Of a stretch of 64,000 nt of DNA, positions 42,739-51,926 are shown one piece after another (the stretch's first letter is position 1; the number at the start of each line of letters is the position of its first letter). The stretch is from Anaerospora hongkongensis (GTDB lineage: Bacteria; Bacillota; Negativicutes; Sporomusales; DSM-15969), in the NCBI RefSeq assembly GCF_004339805.1, contig NZ_SLUI01000002.1:248001-312000 (forward strand), in the 5' to 3' direction. Under the pieces are notes generated by a model. It was not told the DNA's origin. It did no database searches and saw nothing but the letters and a program-made list of their open reading frames with translations. The translations under genes and the position numbers were made by a program.

Positions 42739-43440
42739 TTATTTGTCTTTTGCACTGACTGCCCTGATTTTTTCCACAAACACTGCTGCTGCCGGCAAAA
42801 CATCCACAGCCCACCATGGCTGGCAATCTTCCAATTGAGCAGTTGTATACGCACCTGTTGCGATACCGACAGTATAAGCGCCGATTGATTTCCCACAATC
42901 AATATCATTCGGTGTATCACCAATGACAAATAAATTATGCTGTTCCTGACTGCCCCAGTTACTTTGCGCAACCGACAAGGCACTGCGGGCAATATCACCC
43001 CGGCGATAATGATCTGCTGCAAAAGCGCTGCGGGAAAAATCGAAATAATCGGCGATACCAAAGTGTTCCAGCTTAATTTCAGCGCCTTTTCTGCTGTTTC
43101 CTGTCAGCAAGAGCACTCGGCAGTCATTGCATTCTTTGAGGGCGGCCAATATTTCACGGACCGACGGTAAAATAATCCCCACCCGGGAACGCAAATGTTC
43201 AAGCAGCAAAGTCTCATAGTACCGGCATAAGTTAGCAACCTCTTCATTGGTCGGCTCACGGCCTGCAATCGATTTGATTACTTCCCTGCAGATATAATTA
43301 TCAGTCATACCTGCGGTCGGTATAGAATCAAAATTCACAGCCTGCCCCCAAAGTGCTTCTGCCGCTTCACTTATCGCGTATAAGCCCGCCCTGGAAGTCT
43401 TGATCAACGTTCCGTCTATATCCCAATATAATAAATTCAT
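42739..43440 (-). CDS. HAD-superfamily phosphatase
   Basis: A 233-residue haloacid dehalogenase-like hydrolase. Motif I is WDIDGTLI with the nucleophile Asp, motif II is LLLTGNSR, and motif IV is VIGDTPNDIDCGK. A helical cap lies between residues 15 and 85. Such proteins include phosphoglycolate phosphatase and pyrophosphatases, and the substrate cannot be read from the sequence. It starts next to the PAP2 fusion gene in the same direction (23 bases apart). No terminator separates its stop from the structured region at 42277-42720. Confidence 0.88.
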   Translation of the reverse strand: MNLLYWDIDGTLIKTSRAGLYAISEAAEALWGQAVNFDSIPTAGMTDNYICREVIKSIAGREPTNEEVANLCRYYETLLLEHLRSRVGIILPSVREILAALKECNDCRVLLLTGNSRKGAEIKLEHFGIADYFDFSRSAFAADHYRRGDIARSALSVAQSNWGSQEQHNLFVIGDTPNDIDCGKSIGAYTVGIATGAYTTAQLEDCQPWWAVDVLPAAAVFVEKIRAVSAKDK

Positions 43441-43463
43441 TTCTCGTCTCCCCTCCTGATAAG

Positions 43464-44627
43464 CTATATATTATTCTTTTTATCGTCAATCTCCTTTACA
43501 CGACGCTGTTCCTCCCACCACCACAGCAGAGAAATGGTAAAAGTCAGCCATACCGCCCCGGCAGCAAAACCGGCAGCAATATCGCTCGGATAATGAACGC
43601 CAAGATAAATCCGGCTTACCCCGATGGCAGCAATAAAAAACATTGTCAGTATGGCAATACCATATCGGTACTGCCATTTTTTTACTCGCCGTGCTATGAG
43701 AAAGGCCAGCATCCCATAAAAACAAAGGGAAACCATTGCGTGACCACTGGGAAAACTATAGCCTGTTGCTACTACCATAGTAAATTGATCAGGCCGGGAG
43801 CGTTCGAATAAGTTTTTAAGCAAAGAATTGAGCAGCGCACCACCTGCCAAGCAAAGTGCCAGTCCGGCAAACTCCAGCCATCTCCGATAAAACAACAAAA
43901 TGAGGAAGGAGCAGACAACAATTACGCCATACGTGAAGCCATACCCCAGGTTCGTAATCGTAATCATAACAGGATCAAGCTGCTCAGTCGCAAAATAACG
44001 GACAAGCCAGATAACGGTATTGTCAAACAGTCCCATCGTTTGCCGGAAAATAGTTTTCCAGGTTAATTCAAAAAACACAACCAGCATGCTGCCGCTCACT
44101 GCCAGAGCCAGAATAATCGCTAAAACAGGCCAGTGATGCTCAAAATGCAGCAGTTTCTTTTTAATTGTTGAATAAATAGGAATGGATTCGGCGTAACGCA
44201 AGATAAGCAATACCACATACGGTAATACGAGGAGGCCGAACAGAGTTACCAGTAAAATCCCACCCACCAGCCAGTTAACAATCGGCACCTGCACAGGTCC
44301 AGTCACCAGCAGGCTGCCCTCAGTCTGCGCGCCGTTTTGCTCAGTAATTCGGCCTCCCAGTATCAAAATTCCGCCTTTTACCTTGGCCCCTGTTCCAAGG
44401 ACTACATTGCCATCGACGACCACGATCCCATCATGCACTGTACCATATACAAGAGCATCACCTTGAGCAACCAACAGTCTGCCGATCCGTTGATCCGCCT
44501 CAATCCGGATACTTTTATGGACAAAAATATCTGCAACCTTTTCCGTATGTCTGCCTTCAGCTGCAGCAAAACTGCTGCCAAGCAAACATAGAAGCAATAT
44601 GCTGATGAAGCGCTTTAAGCTAATCAA
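43464..44627 (-). CDS. Membrane PAP2 phosphatase with N-terminal bactofilin-like segment
   Basis: A 387-residue fusion. Residues 1-24 are a signal peptide (ISILLLCLLGSSFAAAEG). Residues ~30-110 are a beta-rich segment with short glycine repeats (VYGTVHDGIVVVDGNVVLGT) like polymer-forming/bactofilin domains, on the outer side. A transmembrane segment follows, and residues ~170-370 are a membrane PAP2 domain with the three motifs KNLFERSRP, PSGH and SRIYLGVHYPSD. It would dephosphorylate a lipid such as undecaprenyl pyrophosphate or phosphatidylglycerol phosphate. The start codon TTG at 44627 has GGAG nine bases upstream. The beta segment is an unusual addition to a PAP2 enzyme. Confidence 0.87.
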   Translation of the reverse strand: MISLKRFISILLLCLLGSSFAAAEGRHTEKVADIFVHKSIRIEADQRIGRLLVAQGDALVYGTVHDGIVVVDGNVVLGTGAKVKGGILILGGRITEQNGAQTEGSLLVTGPVQVPIVNWLVGGILLVTLFGLLVLPYVVLLILRYAESIPIYSTIKKKLLHFEHHWPVLAIILALAVSGSMLVVFFELTWKTIFRQTMGLFDNTVIWLVRYFATEQLDPVMITITNLGYGFTYGVIVVCSFLILLFYRRWLEFAGLALCLAGGALLNSLLKNLFERSRPDQFTMVVATGYSFPSGHAMVSLCFYGMLAFLIARRVKKWQYRYGIAILTMFFIAAIGVSRIYLGVHYPSDIAAGFAAGAVWLTFTISLLWWWEEQRRVKEIDDKKNNI

Positions 44628-44745
44628 TAATCCAGTCTCCTGCCATGTTATTTTTTAAGTAGTATATACCAAAGTTTACATCTGCATAATTTGACTTTAT
44701 CATACCATTCGCAGCTCATTGGAACAATACGATTACCAGCTAAAA

Positions 44746-44776
44746 GAAGGTGCCAGCTTATTCAGCCGGCACCTTC
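44746..44776 (-). terminator. Terminator after the PEP-hydrolase-like gene
   Basis: Minus-strand GAAGGTGCCGGCTGAATAAG forms a stem with GCTGGCACCTTC, followed by TTTTAGC. Confidence 0.8.
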
Positions 44777-44791
44777 CCTCATTATCCTTGC

Positions 44792-45625
44792 TTAAACTCT
44801 GGTATTGATGTCCTTAAATGAGCGCACCTGCGCGGCAATTGCCCGTTCCGTCGGCAGCCGTTCCATACTGGAAGCACCATAGAAGCCGATAACACCCTTG
44901 GTACGGCTAAGCACATAGGCTGCATCCTCCGGTTCAGCCAATGGTCCGCCATGACAAATAACAAAAACATCGCGGTTAATTGCTTTAGCAGCATCATGAA
45001 TCGCTTGTATTTTCTTTACGCAGTCATCCAAGGTCAACGCAGTCTTTGCTCCAATTGTCCCTTTCGTGGTCAAGCCCATATGAGCTACCAAAATGTCCGC
45101 ACCGGCTCTGGTCATTTTTTCTGCTTCTTCTTCATTAAAAACATAAGGTGACGTCACCAGATCCAGTTCATGAGCCTTGCGGATCATATCAACCTCCAGA
45201 TCAAATCCCATGCCGGTTTCTTCCAGGTTCTGCCGGAACATGCCATCACAGAGTCCTACTGTGGGAAAGTTCTGCACCCCGGAAAACCCCATCTCTTTTA
45301 ACTGCCGCAGAAAAACCTCCATAATGCGGAAAGGATCTGTTCCGCATACGCCTGCCAGCACAGGAGTATCTTTAACGACCGGCAATACTTCGCTCGCCAT
45401 TTCAACGACAATTGCATTGGCATCTCCATAAGGCATCAAGCCTGCCAATGAACCGCGTCCAGCCATTCTGTACCTGCCCGAGTTATAAATGACCATCAAA
45501 TCAACGCCGCCTGCCTCGGCACTTTTGGCAGAAAGACCGGTACCGGCACCGGCACCAATAACAGGAATTCCTTTCTCTACCTGCTCTTTAATTCTCCGTA
45601 AAACCTCTTGCCTGCTGATTGCCAT
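44792..45625 (-). CDS. PEP-hydrolase family TIM-barrel protein
   Basis: A 277-residue protein of the phosphoenolpyruvate hydrolase-like family (TIM barrel). It has [22 protein letters not shown] and [26 protein letters not shown] at the N-terminus, [20 protein letters not shown], and [15 protein letters not shown] ends ([18 protein letters not shown]). The family was named for a fungal or plant TIM-barrel partner of Tm-1-like proteins, and its biochemical role in bacteria is not proven. It follows the Tm-1-like gene by 16 bases, the usual pairing of these two families. Confidence 0.85.
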   Translation of the reverse strand: MAISRQEVLRRIKEQVEKGIPVIGAGAGTGLSAKSAEAGGVDLMVIYNSGRYRMAGRGSLAGLMPYGDANAIVVEMASEVLPVVKDTPVLAGVCGTDPFRIMEVFLRQLKEMGFSGVQNFPTVGLCDGMFRQNLEETGMGFDLEVDMIRKAHELDLVTSPYVFNEEEAEKMTRAGADILVAHMGLTTKGTIGAKTALTLDDCVKKIQAIHDAAKAINRDVFVICHGGPLAEPEDAAYVLSRTKGVIGFYGASSMERLPTERAIAAQVRSFKDINTRV

Positions 45626-45641
45626 TTTGCTACCTCCAAAC

Positions 45642-46862
45642 TTATGATTTATTCTCCATTAGCTGGATCAGTTTATCTGCCATTGCTACGGCAAAATGTT
45701 CATCATTAATATCTGTATTCATTTCCACCAATTCTATTTTATCCCTGTTCAGCCGGGAGCGAATAGCTGTAAATAGAGCTTGGTCTTCCTCCGGTCCGTA
45801 AAAAGGTTTTCCTGCCACATCAATAAGCGACACTCCCTTTAACGGCAGGAATACCGCAGCTCTTCCGGCAGTACGATTGATTTTATCTGCAAGAATTTCA
45901 CCCAATTGCCTGCATTCTTCTGCAGTTGTTCTCATTAATGTAATCGTAGCATTATGGTGATACAGATTGCGGTCTTTAAACTGCTCAGGAACAGTGTTGG
46001 CCGGCCCAAAGTTCACCATATCGAGGGCCCCGACAGAAACGACCTGAGGAATTCCCATCCTGGCGGCTGCCTCCAGGCGATGCGGTCCTGCCGTAAACAC
46101 GCCCCCGACTAATTCATCCGCCCATTCAGTAGTCGTTGCATCCAGTACACCTTTAATGTAACCGGACTCAATCAAGCTCTCCATTGCTTTGCCACCTGAC
46201 CCGGTGGCATGGAAAACGAGCACTTCATATCCTTTTGCCTCCAGATATTCCCGTGCAGCAGTTACACACGGAGTCGTTACCCCGAACATAGTAGCACCAA
46301 TCAACGGTTTGTCTTCACCGGCCTGCGGTACTTCCCCTTTAGCCATACCGGCTATAGCAAAAGCTGCATTAGCCATAATGCGGCGTGATAAGCCATTCAG
46401 ACCAGCTACGTCAACGACTGAGTACATCATCGTTATATCTTTTTCCCCAACATATGGCCGGGTATCCCCGGAAGCTACGGTAGAAACCATCAGTTTAGGC
46501 AACCCTACAGGTAATACCTGCATAGCGGCAGTACCAATTGTAGTCCCGGCTGAACCGCCAAGGCTGATAATACCGGCGATTTGCTCTTCATGCCACAGCT
46601 TTGTTACAACAATAGCGGCCCCCTTCATCATAGCATCAATTGCTGCGCCCCGGTCGTCTGCCCGAATTAGTTCAGCAAGTTCACTGCCCGCCGCCCTGGC
46701 TACCTCCTCACTGGAGATATGGGGAGAAAAATATGCTTTTCCTTTTATGCCGACATCAATTACAATCGTCTGTACTCCCAAGCCTTCAATAAGTTCTTTA
46801 ATATACTGAAATTCTTGCCCTTTCGTGTCAAGAGTCCCCAGGATAATAACTTTCTTCGCCAT
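45642..46862 (-). CDS. Tm-1-like ATP-binding protein (UPF0261)
   Basis: A 406-residue protein with the Tm-1/UPF0261 fold. It begins [20 protein letters not shown] and contains [46 protein letters not shown] and [15 protein letters not shown]. In tomato the related Tm-1 inhibits a viral replicase; in bacteria the function is unknown, though ATP binding is expected. The ATG at 46862 has GAGGAG seven bases upstream; the frame extends to 46967, but that part is unlike the family. It is paired with the PEP-hydrolase-like gene and divergent from an amidase gene. Confidence 0.88.
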   Translation of the reverse strand: MAKKVIILGTLDTKGQEFQYIKELIEGLGVQTIVIDVGIKGKAYFSPHISSEEVARAAGSELAELIRADDRGAAIDAMMKGAAIVVTKLWHEEQIAGIISLGGSAGTTIGTAAMQVLPVGLPKLMVSTVASGDTRPYVGEKDITMMYSVVDVAGLNGLSRRIMANAAFAIAGMAKGEVPQAGEDKPLIGATMFGVTTPCVTAAREYLEAKGYEVLVFHATGSGGKAMESLIESGYIKGVLDATTTEWADELVGGVFTAGPHRLEAAARMGIPQVVSVGALDMVNFGPANTVPEQFKDRNLYHHNATITLMRTTAEECRQLGEILADKINRTAGRAAVFLPLKGVSLIDVAGKPFYGPEEDQALFTAIRSRLNRDKIELVEMNTDINDEHFAVAMADKLIQLMENKS

Positions 46863-47072
46863 TATTCCACTCCTCTTCCCAGCTGGATTACTTCCGGTTT
46901 TAGTATGCTTCGCTGAGGCATCGTCAAATCCTGCCGGAATAATCAGAATATTACCAATGTCAACCACTGATCAGACGAATGCATTTGTAGTGCAGCTATA
47001 ATACCAAAAAATTGCCAATCTGTTATAATTAGGAGAGGTGCTTCTAGAACTTCGCAAAAAGGAGTGATTGTT

Positions 47073-48578
47073 ATGGTTAGACAGACAAATCAGCCTTTTA
47101 TCCTGGAGGAAGCGACAGTCGCCAGTATTCACAGTGCCTTTCGCTCCGGCGAGCTGACTGCCGTCCAGCTTGTCCGCATGTATTTGCAGCGCATCGAAGC
47201 CTATGACCAGCAGGGGCCAAAGTTAAATGCCGTCATTGCAATAAACCCTTCGGTCGTTGATGAAGCTGAGCAATTGGATCATCAATGGCAAACCTCCGGT
47301 ATGATGGCAGGTCCCTTACACGGCATACCGGTGCTGGTAAAGGACAATGTTAACACAGTCGACCTGGCAACAACAGCCGGTTCGATTAGTCTCAAAAGTT
47401 ATTATCCTCCCGCCGACGCTTTTATTGTGCAAAAACTGCGGTCTGCAGGCGCCCTCGTTCTGGCAAAAGTCAATCTTCATGAATTTGCCATCTGGGGTGA
47501 GTCAATAAGCTCCATGCTTGGACAGACTGTCAATCCTTATGATTTAAGCCGTAGTCCCGGCGGCTCCAGTGGTGGCACCGGAGCTGCCCTTGCCGCAAAT
47601 TATGGTGTTCTAGGCATCGGAACAGACACGGTAAATTCTGTACGTTCTCCTGCATCCGCCAACAGTATTGTCGGCCTGCGCCCCACACTTGGACTCATCA
47701 GCCGTACAGGCATTATTCCCTATTCTTATACGCAGGACACTGCCGGACCTATGGCCAGAACGGTGGAAGACACTGCCCGCATGCTTAACTGCATGACCGG
47801 CTATGATCTTTGCGACCCCCTTACCGGCAAAGCGCAGAACCACACCGAGTCGGATTACACTCAATTTCTTCATATCAATGGCTTGCAGAAAAAAAGAATC
47901 GGCATTCTCCGCAGTTTCTGGGGAACAAGTGAAGTCCACCAGGAAGTTAATTCGCTTTGCGAAGCTGCGCTTAGGGACATGCAGAATTTGGGAGCCACGC
48001 TGGTGGAGGTTGACCTGGACCTGCAGGCAGAAGACGTTTTGGCGGCCAGTGTCCATTTAATGGATCTCAATTCGCACCTCAGTGCTTACTTGGCAGATCC
48101 TCTTAATCGCTTCCCGGTTCACTCCCTTACCGAGATCCTGGAAAGCGGTTCTTTTCATCCAAGCATTGAAACGAATCTGCGGGAAGCTTTATTGTTAAGT
48201 GCCCAAACCGCTTCCTATCAGGAGCGCCTGAATCAGCAGTCCCGTCTTCGGCAACTGCTTACAAATCTAATGGAGCTCCAGCAACTAACAGCTCTTGTAT
48301 TTCCTCACCAAAAACGTTTGGTAGCCCCAATTGGCGAACAGCAGCTGGAACGAAACGGCATGTTAGCTGCCGTGACCGGGTTCCCTTCCCTGGTAGTGCC
48401 TGCAGGTTTTTCAGCCGCTTCTCCAGCGGCCCCCGCTGGAGTTCCAGTAGGAATTGAGTTTTTAGGCTTACCCTGGCAGGAAGGCCTGCTGCTCGAAATC
48501 GGCTACGCTTTTGAACAAGGTACCCTGCATCGCCAGTCACCGCCTTTTGCCCCAGCATTAAGCTTATGTAACTACTAG
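47073..48578 (+). CDS. Amidase-signature hydrolase
   Basis: A 501-residue amidase-signature enzyme that hydrolyses amide bonds by a Ser-cisSer-Lys triad. The Lys is in LVKDNVNT, the glycine-serine block is SPGGSSGGTGAALAANYGV, and the nucleophile lies in GTDTVNSVRSPAS. In most family members the nucleophile is preceded by two glycines (GTDTGGS), which form part of the oxyanion hole; here they are Val-Asn. The rest of the fold (VGLRPTLGLIS, TAGPMARTVEDTA) is standard. The substrate is unknown. A YhfC-family protease gene follows nine bases later in the same unit. Start ATG 47073 was set by AAGGAG eight bases upstream. Confidence 0.85.
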   Translation: MVRQTNQPFILEEATVASIHSAFRSGELTAVQLVRMYLQRIEAYDQQGPKLNAVIAINPSVVDEAEQLDHQWQTSGMMAGPLHGIPVLVKDNVNTVDLATTAGSISLKSYYPPADAFIVQKLRSAGALVLAKVNLHEFAIWGESISSMLGQTVNPYDLSRSPGGSSGGTGAALAANYGVLGIGTDTVNSVRSPASANSIVGLRPTLGLISRTGIIPYSYTQDTAGPMARTVEDTARMLNCMTGYDLCDPLTGKAQNHTESDYTQFLHINGLQKKRIGILRSFWGTSEVHQEVNSLCEAALRDMQNLGATLVEVDLDLQAEDVLAASVHLMDLNSHLSAYLADPLNRFPVHSLTEILESGSFHPSIETNLREALLLSAQTASYQERLNQQSRLRQLLTNLMELQQLTALVFPHQKRLVAPIGEQQLERNGMLAAVTGFPSLVVPAGFSAASPAAPAGVPVGIEFLGLPWQEGLLLEIGYAFEQGTLHRQSPPFAPALSLCNY

Positions 48579-48586
48579 GAGGATTT

Positions 48587-49381
48587 ATGGTCAGTACTTT
48601 CTCTATCGCAGCCATGGTAGCTGCAGCTACCCTTTCCATTCTTTTACCCATTATTCTGTTCTTTTACTACCGCCGCAAAGAGCAGTTATCGCTAAAAGTA
48701 GCATTTGCCGGTATGGCAACCTTTATCATTTTTGCTATGATACTGGAAAGAATTCTTCACACCTATCTCCTTACAATCAATCCTACTACCCAGCAATGGC
48801 TTTCAGGGACAGCGGCCTATGTTTTATATGGCAGCCTAGCTGCCGGTTTGTTTGAAGAAGGAGGCCGGTTCCTCGTTTTCCGCTTTCTTCTCAAAAGCAG
48901 GCGTTCCTGGTCCGACGGCCTGGCTTTCGGTTTAGGCCACGGAGGGATTGAAGCTATTTTACTCGGCGGAACTACCACCATTCAAAATATCATTTTTGCG
49001 CTCAGCTTAAACGCCGGTACCTTGGAACAAAGCCTAGCCGGTACTGTCCCTCCTGAAATAATAGCCGGGATAAAGGCAACGCTCCTGACAACTTCGCCAT
49101 TTCTCTTTCTGGTCAGCGGAGTTGAACGAATGATGGCCCTTATTATGCAAATTTCGCTGTCATTGCTAGTGCTATACGGCGTACGTACAGAGCGGATCCG
49201 CTATCTTTTCTGGGCTATTGGACTTCATGCCTTATTTGATATTCCTGCTGGTTTATTTCAAAAGCAAGTGCTTGGCCTTATGTCGACTGAAGCAATTCTG
49301 GCGGTTTTTGCTATCTTGTTACTGTTGTTGCTGCGCAAAGGAAAACACTATTTTACAGATGAGGCAGAAAAAATTCACTAA
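48587..49381 (+). CDS. YhfC-family intramembrane metalloprotease-like protein
   Basis: A 264-residue membrane protein of about seven segments. It contains AAGLFEEGGRFLVFR (an EEGxR pair), GLGHGGIEAILLG and FWAIGLHALFDIP. These Glu/His residues are the metal-site pattern of the YhfC/CAAX-like intramembrane protease group. It starts nine bases after the amidase stop with an AGGAGG site, so the two are co-transcribed, and ends at a bidirectional terminator. The function in bacteria is unproven; linkage with an amidase may mean peptide or amide turnover at the membrane. Confidence 0.82.
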   Translation: MVSTFSIAAMVAAATLSILLPIILFFYYRRKEQLSLKVAFAGMATFIIFAMILERILHTYLLTINPTTQQWLSGTAAYVLYGSLAAGLFEEGGRFLVFRFLLKSRRSWSDGLAFGLGHGGIEAILLGGTTTIQNIIFALSLNAGTLEQSLAGTVPPEIIAGIKATLLTTSPFLFLVSGVERMMALIMQISLSLLVLYGVRTERIRYLFWAIGLHALFDIPAGLFQKQVLGLMSTEAILAVFAILLLLLLRKGKHYFTDEAEKIH

Positions 49382-49382
49382 A

Positions 49383-49422
49383 CGAAGAAAGGAACCCGGA
49401 AAGCCGGGTTCTTTCTTCGTTT
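49383..49422. terminator. Bidirectional terminator between convergent genes
   Basis: AACGAAGAAAGGAACCCGG pairs with CCGGGTTCTTTCTTCGTT; A and T flanks on both sides make it work for the protease gene and for the dehydrogenase operon. Confidence 0.9.
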
Positions 49423-49427
49423 TATAT

Positions 49428-50414
49428 CTATGGCCGCAAAACAATCTTGATTGCCATATCATCTTTATCAGCTAATTCAAAAGCAGCTTTAATTTCACTT
49501 AACGGGAATTCATTCGTGATCAGGGGCTTGATATTAACATTACCCTGAACAACAGGACGCAGGGACGGAGGCGTCCACACGTAGCGTTCCCGCCAGGTGT
49601 GGTGCACCAAACAAGTATTAATAAATTCTAAGCCATCATCATGCCACCGGCTGATATTTAATGTTATCGGCTGAGTTACCCAGCTGTAGAAAACAAACTT
49701 GCCATTATGCTTGATAATTTCAGAGGCCGTATTAAATGAGCTTTCACCACCTGCCGCCTCTACGACAACATCTGCGCCCCTGTCTCCGGTCATTTTCGCA
49801 ACAATATCCTTAAGATCCGTTTTTTTCAAATTTACCGTCACATCAGCACCAAGCTGTTTAGCCAATTCCAGTTTGCCATCAAGGACATCGGCGACAATTA
49901 CTTTGTCGGCTCCTTTTTGTTTTGCACATTGGGCGATAATTTGCCCGGCAAAGCCTCCGCCCATAACAACTACCACATCACCCAGCTGCACTCCCGAATG
50001 AAGGCCTGAGTACATGGCGCAGGCAATCGGTTCTCCCAGGCTCACCAGATCCATATCCAACCCCTCCGGAGCCGGCTGGAGCTGAAACTCTTTCGCTACA
50101 AAATAATCGGCATAGTTATTGCACCAGCCAAAGGCGATAACCTTATCACCAACCTTGTATTCGCTGACTCTTGAACCAACCTCTACAACCGTTCCGCCGC
50201 TCTCATGCCCCAGCCAAAAGGGGAACTTAGGCTCCTGCCGGAATTCAGCCGTTTTCGGCGGCATTTGCCCGCGGTAAAATGCTTTATCAGATCCGCAAAT
50301 TCCAATAAGATGATTTTTAACCAGTATTTCATCTTCACCGCAAACTAATTCTTTTTCTACCAGTTCAATATCATGGGGTCCTTTTAATAATGCTGCTCTT
50401 GTTACAACTGCCAT
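49428..50414 (-). CDS. Zinc-type medium-chain alcohol dehydrogenase
   Basis: A 328-residue MDR dehydrogenase. The catalytic-zinc residues lie in GICGSDK (Cys), LGHESGG (His, Glu), and the NAD(P)-binding motif VVVMGGGFAGQIIAQCAK follows. The four-cysteine structural zinc lobe is missing (the region reads AFGWCNNYADYF), as in some sorbitol and threonine dehydrogenase relatives. It is the second gene of an operon with a MatC-like carrier, transcribed from a sigma-54 promoter. The substrate is probably a hydroxy acid or polyol taken up by that carrier, but this is inference. Confidence 0.87.
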   Translation of the reverse strand: MAVVTRAALLKGPHDIELVEKELVCGEDEILVKNHLIGICGSDKAFYRGQMPPKTAEFRQEPKFPFWLGHESGGTVVEVGSRVSEYKVGDKVIAFGWCNNYADYFVAKEFQLQPAPEGLDMDLVSLGEPIACAMYSGLHSGVQLGDVVVVMGGGFAGQIIAQCAKQKGADKVIVADVLDGKLELAKQLGADVTVNLKKTDLKDIVAKMTGDRGADVVVEAAGGESSFNTASEIIKHNGKFVFYSWVTQPITLNISRWHDDGLEFINTCLVHHTWRERYVWTPPSLRPVVQGNVNIKPLITNEFPLSEIKAAFELADKDDMAIKIVLRP

Positions 50415-50441
50415 GATAAATCCTCCTCAAATTTAATGGTA

Positions 50442-51710
50442 TTAGGGAATCGCCAATAAGGTAAAAGATATCCAGGCAATAACTGCCCCTCCTGCCGCCA
50501 TACTTAGTCCCCAGATGAGCAGTTTTTTAAATAAGACAGACTTGTTCTCACTGGCATGAGCATTCGCCAAGTAAATGGCACCGCTTGTCGACAAGGGGCT
50601 CATATCAACGACAAACCCGCAGGATACAATTGTAGAAATTAACGGTATCAGTTCATTGGAACTGGCTCCTACTTTTTCCAGTAGAATTGGCGCCATTGGT
50701 ACGAAGGTGGCGAGGATAACCCCTGTTGTACTGGCATAAGCCGAAATCAATCCGGCAACAAAGCCGGTCACCAAAGATATGGTTGATGTCGATGCCAATT
50801 TGGCAATCAGCGCCGCAAACAGGTCAATACCGCCTACCTTAGTCATGAGGGTTATCATCACTGTAACACCGGTAACCATAAGAATAGCGCCCCAAGGCAT
50901 GGACTTAACTGCTTTATCCTCATCGGCTGTTTTTAATAAAATCAGTATAGCGCCAATCAAAAAGGCTCCCAGCCCAATATCCATATTAAAACCAATGACG
51001 CTGACAATATAAACTGCCAGACCGATTAATGTCAGCCATTGCTCTTTGCTAAAAGGCTCTACTTTCATGTTGGCAAGAAAGGAGCTTTCAGCAGCAGAAC
51101 GATTTTTGAGCAGCTTATGTCCGCCGAAAACAAAATAGGCTATAACAGAAGCGGCAAAGTGAACCCACACATTATTAAACCAGATCAGCATGCTAATATC
51201 ACCCAGACCAAGCTTATTGGTCAGACCGGTCGTAATAATGCCGCCAATGGCAATTGGCGACATGCCGCCGGCATGCCCCCCGTTTCCAGCCATTACAGCC
51301 AAGAGCAATGGATTTACTTCTATCTCTTTCGCGAGCAGCATGACTGTTGGCGCAAGCAATGCAGCCGTTACCGTCGGCCCCGGCCCTGCAGCCCCGATCA
51401 CTAAAGCAATGAAAAATAATAGAATAGGTAAAAGGGCTACTTTGCCTTTTACTCCTTTAATGACATACTTGGTTACTTTTTCCAATGTTCCGTTGTTCTG
51501 CGCAATAGAAAAGAGGAAGGTAGTTCCTGCAAGCATAATAAAGAGGCTCGTCGGATATCCTTTTAAAATTTCATCAACTTTTATATCGCCCAGATAGTGT
51601 CCGATTACCAGAGCAACTCCTAACGCCATGATACCAATGTTACGGGTTGAGATACAGCTTACAATTATGACGACAATAAGGGCCAGCAAAGAAATAACCG
51701 CTAATGACAC
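50442..51710 (-). CDS. MatC/SLC13-like dicarboxylate permease
   Basis: A 422-residue carrier with about 11 membrane segments. The first 140 residues match the MatC N-terminal domain (malonate carrier of Rhizobium), with AVIGAAGPGPTVTAALLAPTVMLLAKE-type sequence. Further marks are GNGGHAGGMSPIAIGG and SAYASTTGVILATFVPMAPILL, typical of the DASS/ion-transporter fold. It is the first gene after a sigma-54 promoter and precedes a zinc dehydrogenase. A dicarboxylate or hydroxy acid is the likely substrate. The start ATG follows GAGGAGG. Confidence 0.83.
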   Translation of the reverse strand: MSLAVISLLALIVVIIVSCISTRNIGIMALGVALVIGHYLGDIKVDEILKGYPTSLFIMLAGTTFLFSIAQNNGTLEKVTKYVIKGVKGKVALLPILLFFIALVIGAAGPGPTVTAALLAPTVMLLAKEIEVNPLLLAVMAGNGGHAGGMSPIAIGGIITTGLTNKLGLGDISMLIWFNNVWVHFAASVIAYFVFGGHKLLKNRSAAESSFLANMKVEPFSKEQWLTLIGLAVYIVSVIGFNMDIGLGAFLIGAILILLKTADEDKAVKSMPWGAILMVTGVTVMITLMTKVGGIDLFAALIAKLASTSTISLVTGFVAGLISAYASTTGVILATFVPMAPILLEKVGASSNELIPLISTIVSCGFVVDMSPLSTSGAIYLANAHASENKSVLFKKLLIWGLSMAAGGAVIAWISFTLLAIP

Positions 51711-51798
51711 ACTATTCCTCCTCCTGCGTTCGATAATGGCTGATGGGCACCGCTTCTACTTCCTCCAATCTCATCTAATTTTCACAATATACTAACTA

Positions 51799-51814
51799 AG
51801 CAACTTTCATGCCA
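51799..51814 (-). promoter_or_regulatory. Sigma-54 promoter of the carrier-dehydrogenase operon
   Basis: On the minus strand TGGCAT-N5-TTGCT, preceded by T, fits the -24/-12 consensus with one mismatch (T for C). It lies about 90 bases before the carrier start, and a sigma-54 activator gene ends 112 bases upstream. Confidence 0.85.
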
Positions 51815-51820
51815 AAGAAA

Positions 51821-51868
51821 AGAACTTCACCCCTTCCGGCCTACGCTGGCCGCAAAGGATGAAGTTCT
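51821..51868 (-). terminator. Terminator after the PrpR-type activator gene
   Basis: Minus-strand AGAACTTCATCCTTTGCGG pairs imperfectly with the arm ending GGGGTGAAGTTCT, and is followed by TTTC. It shields the sigma-54 operon from read-through. Confidence 0.8.
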
Positions 51869-51878
51869 TCGCTATTTC

Positions 51879-51924
51879 GTTTCAATGTTACGTTTCATTT
51901 GTTGCATCTACAGTTTCATGAAAC
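51879..51924. promoter_or_regulatory. Candidate enhancer sites for the PrpR-type activator
   Basis: GTTTCATGAAAC (51913-51924) is a perfect 12-bp palindrome. Two further GTTTCA half sites lie at 51879-51884 and 51892-51897. All are 70-120 bases upstream of the sigma-54 promoter, the usual distance for an enhancer-binding protein. Confidence 0.6.
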
Positions 51925-51926
51925 AC

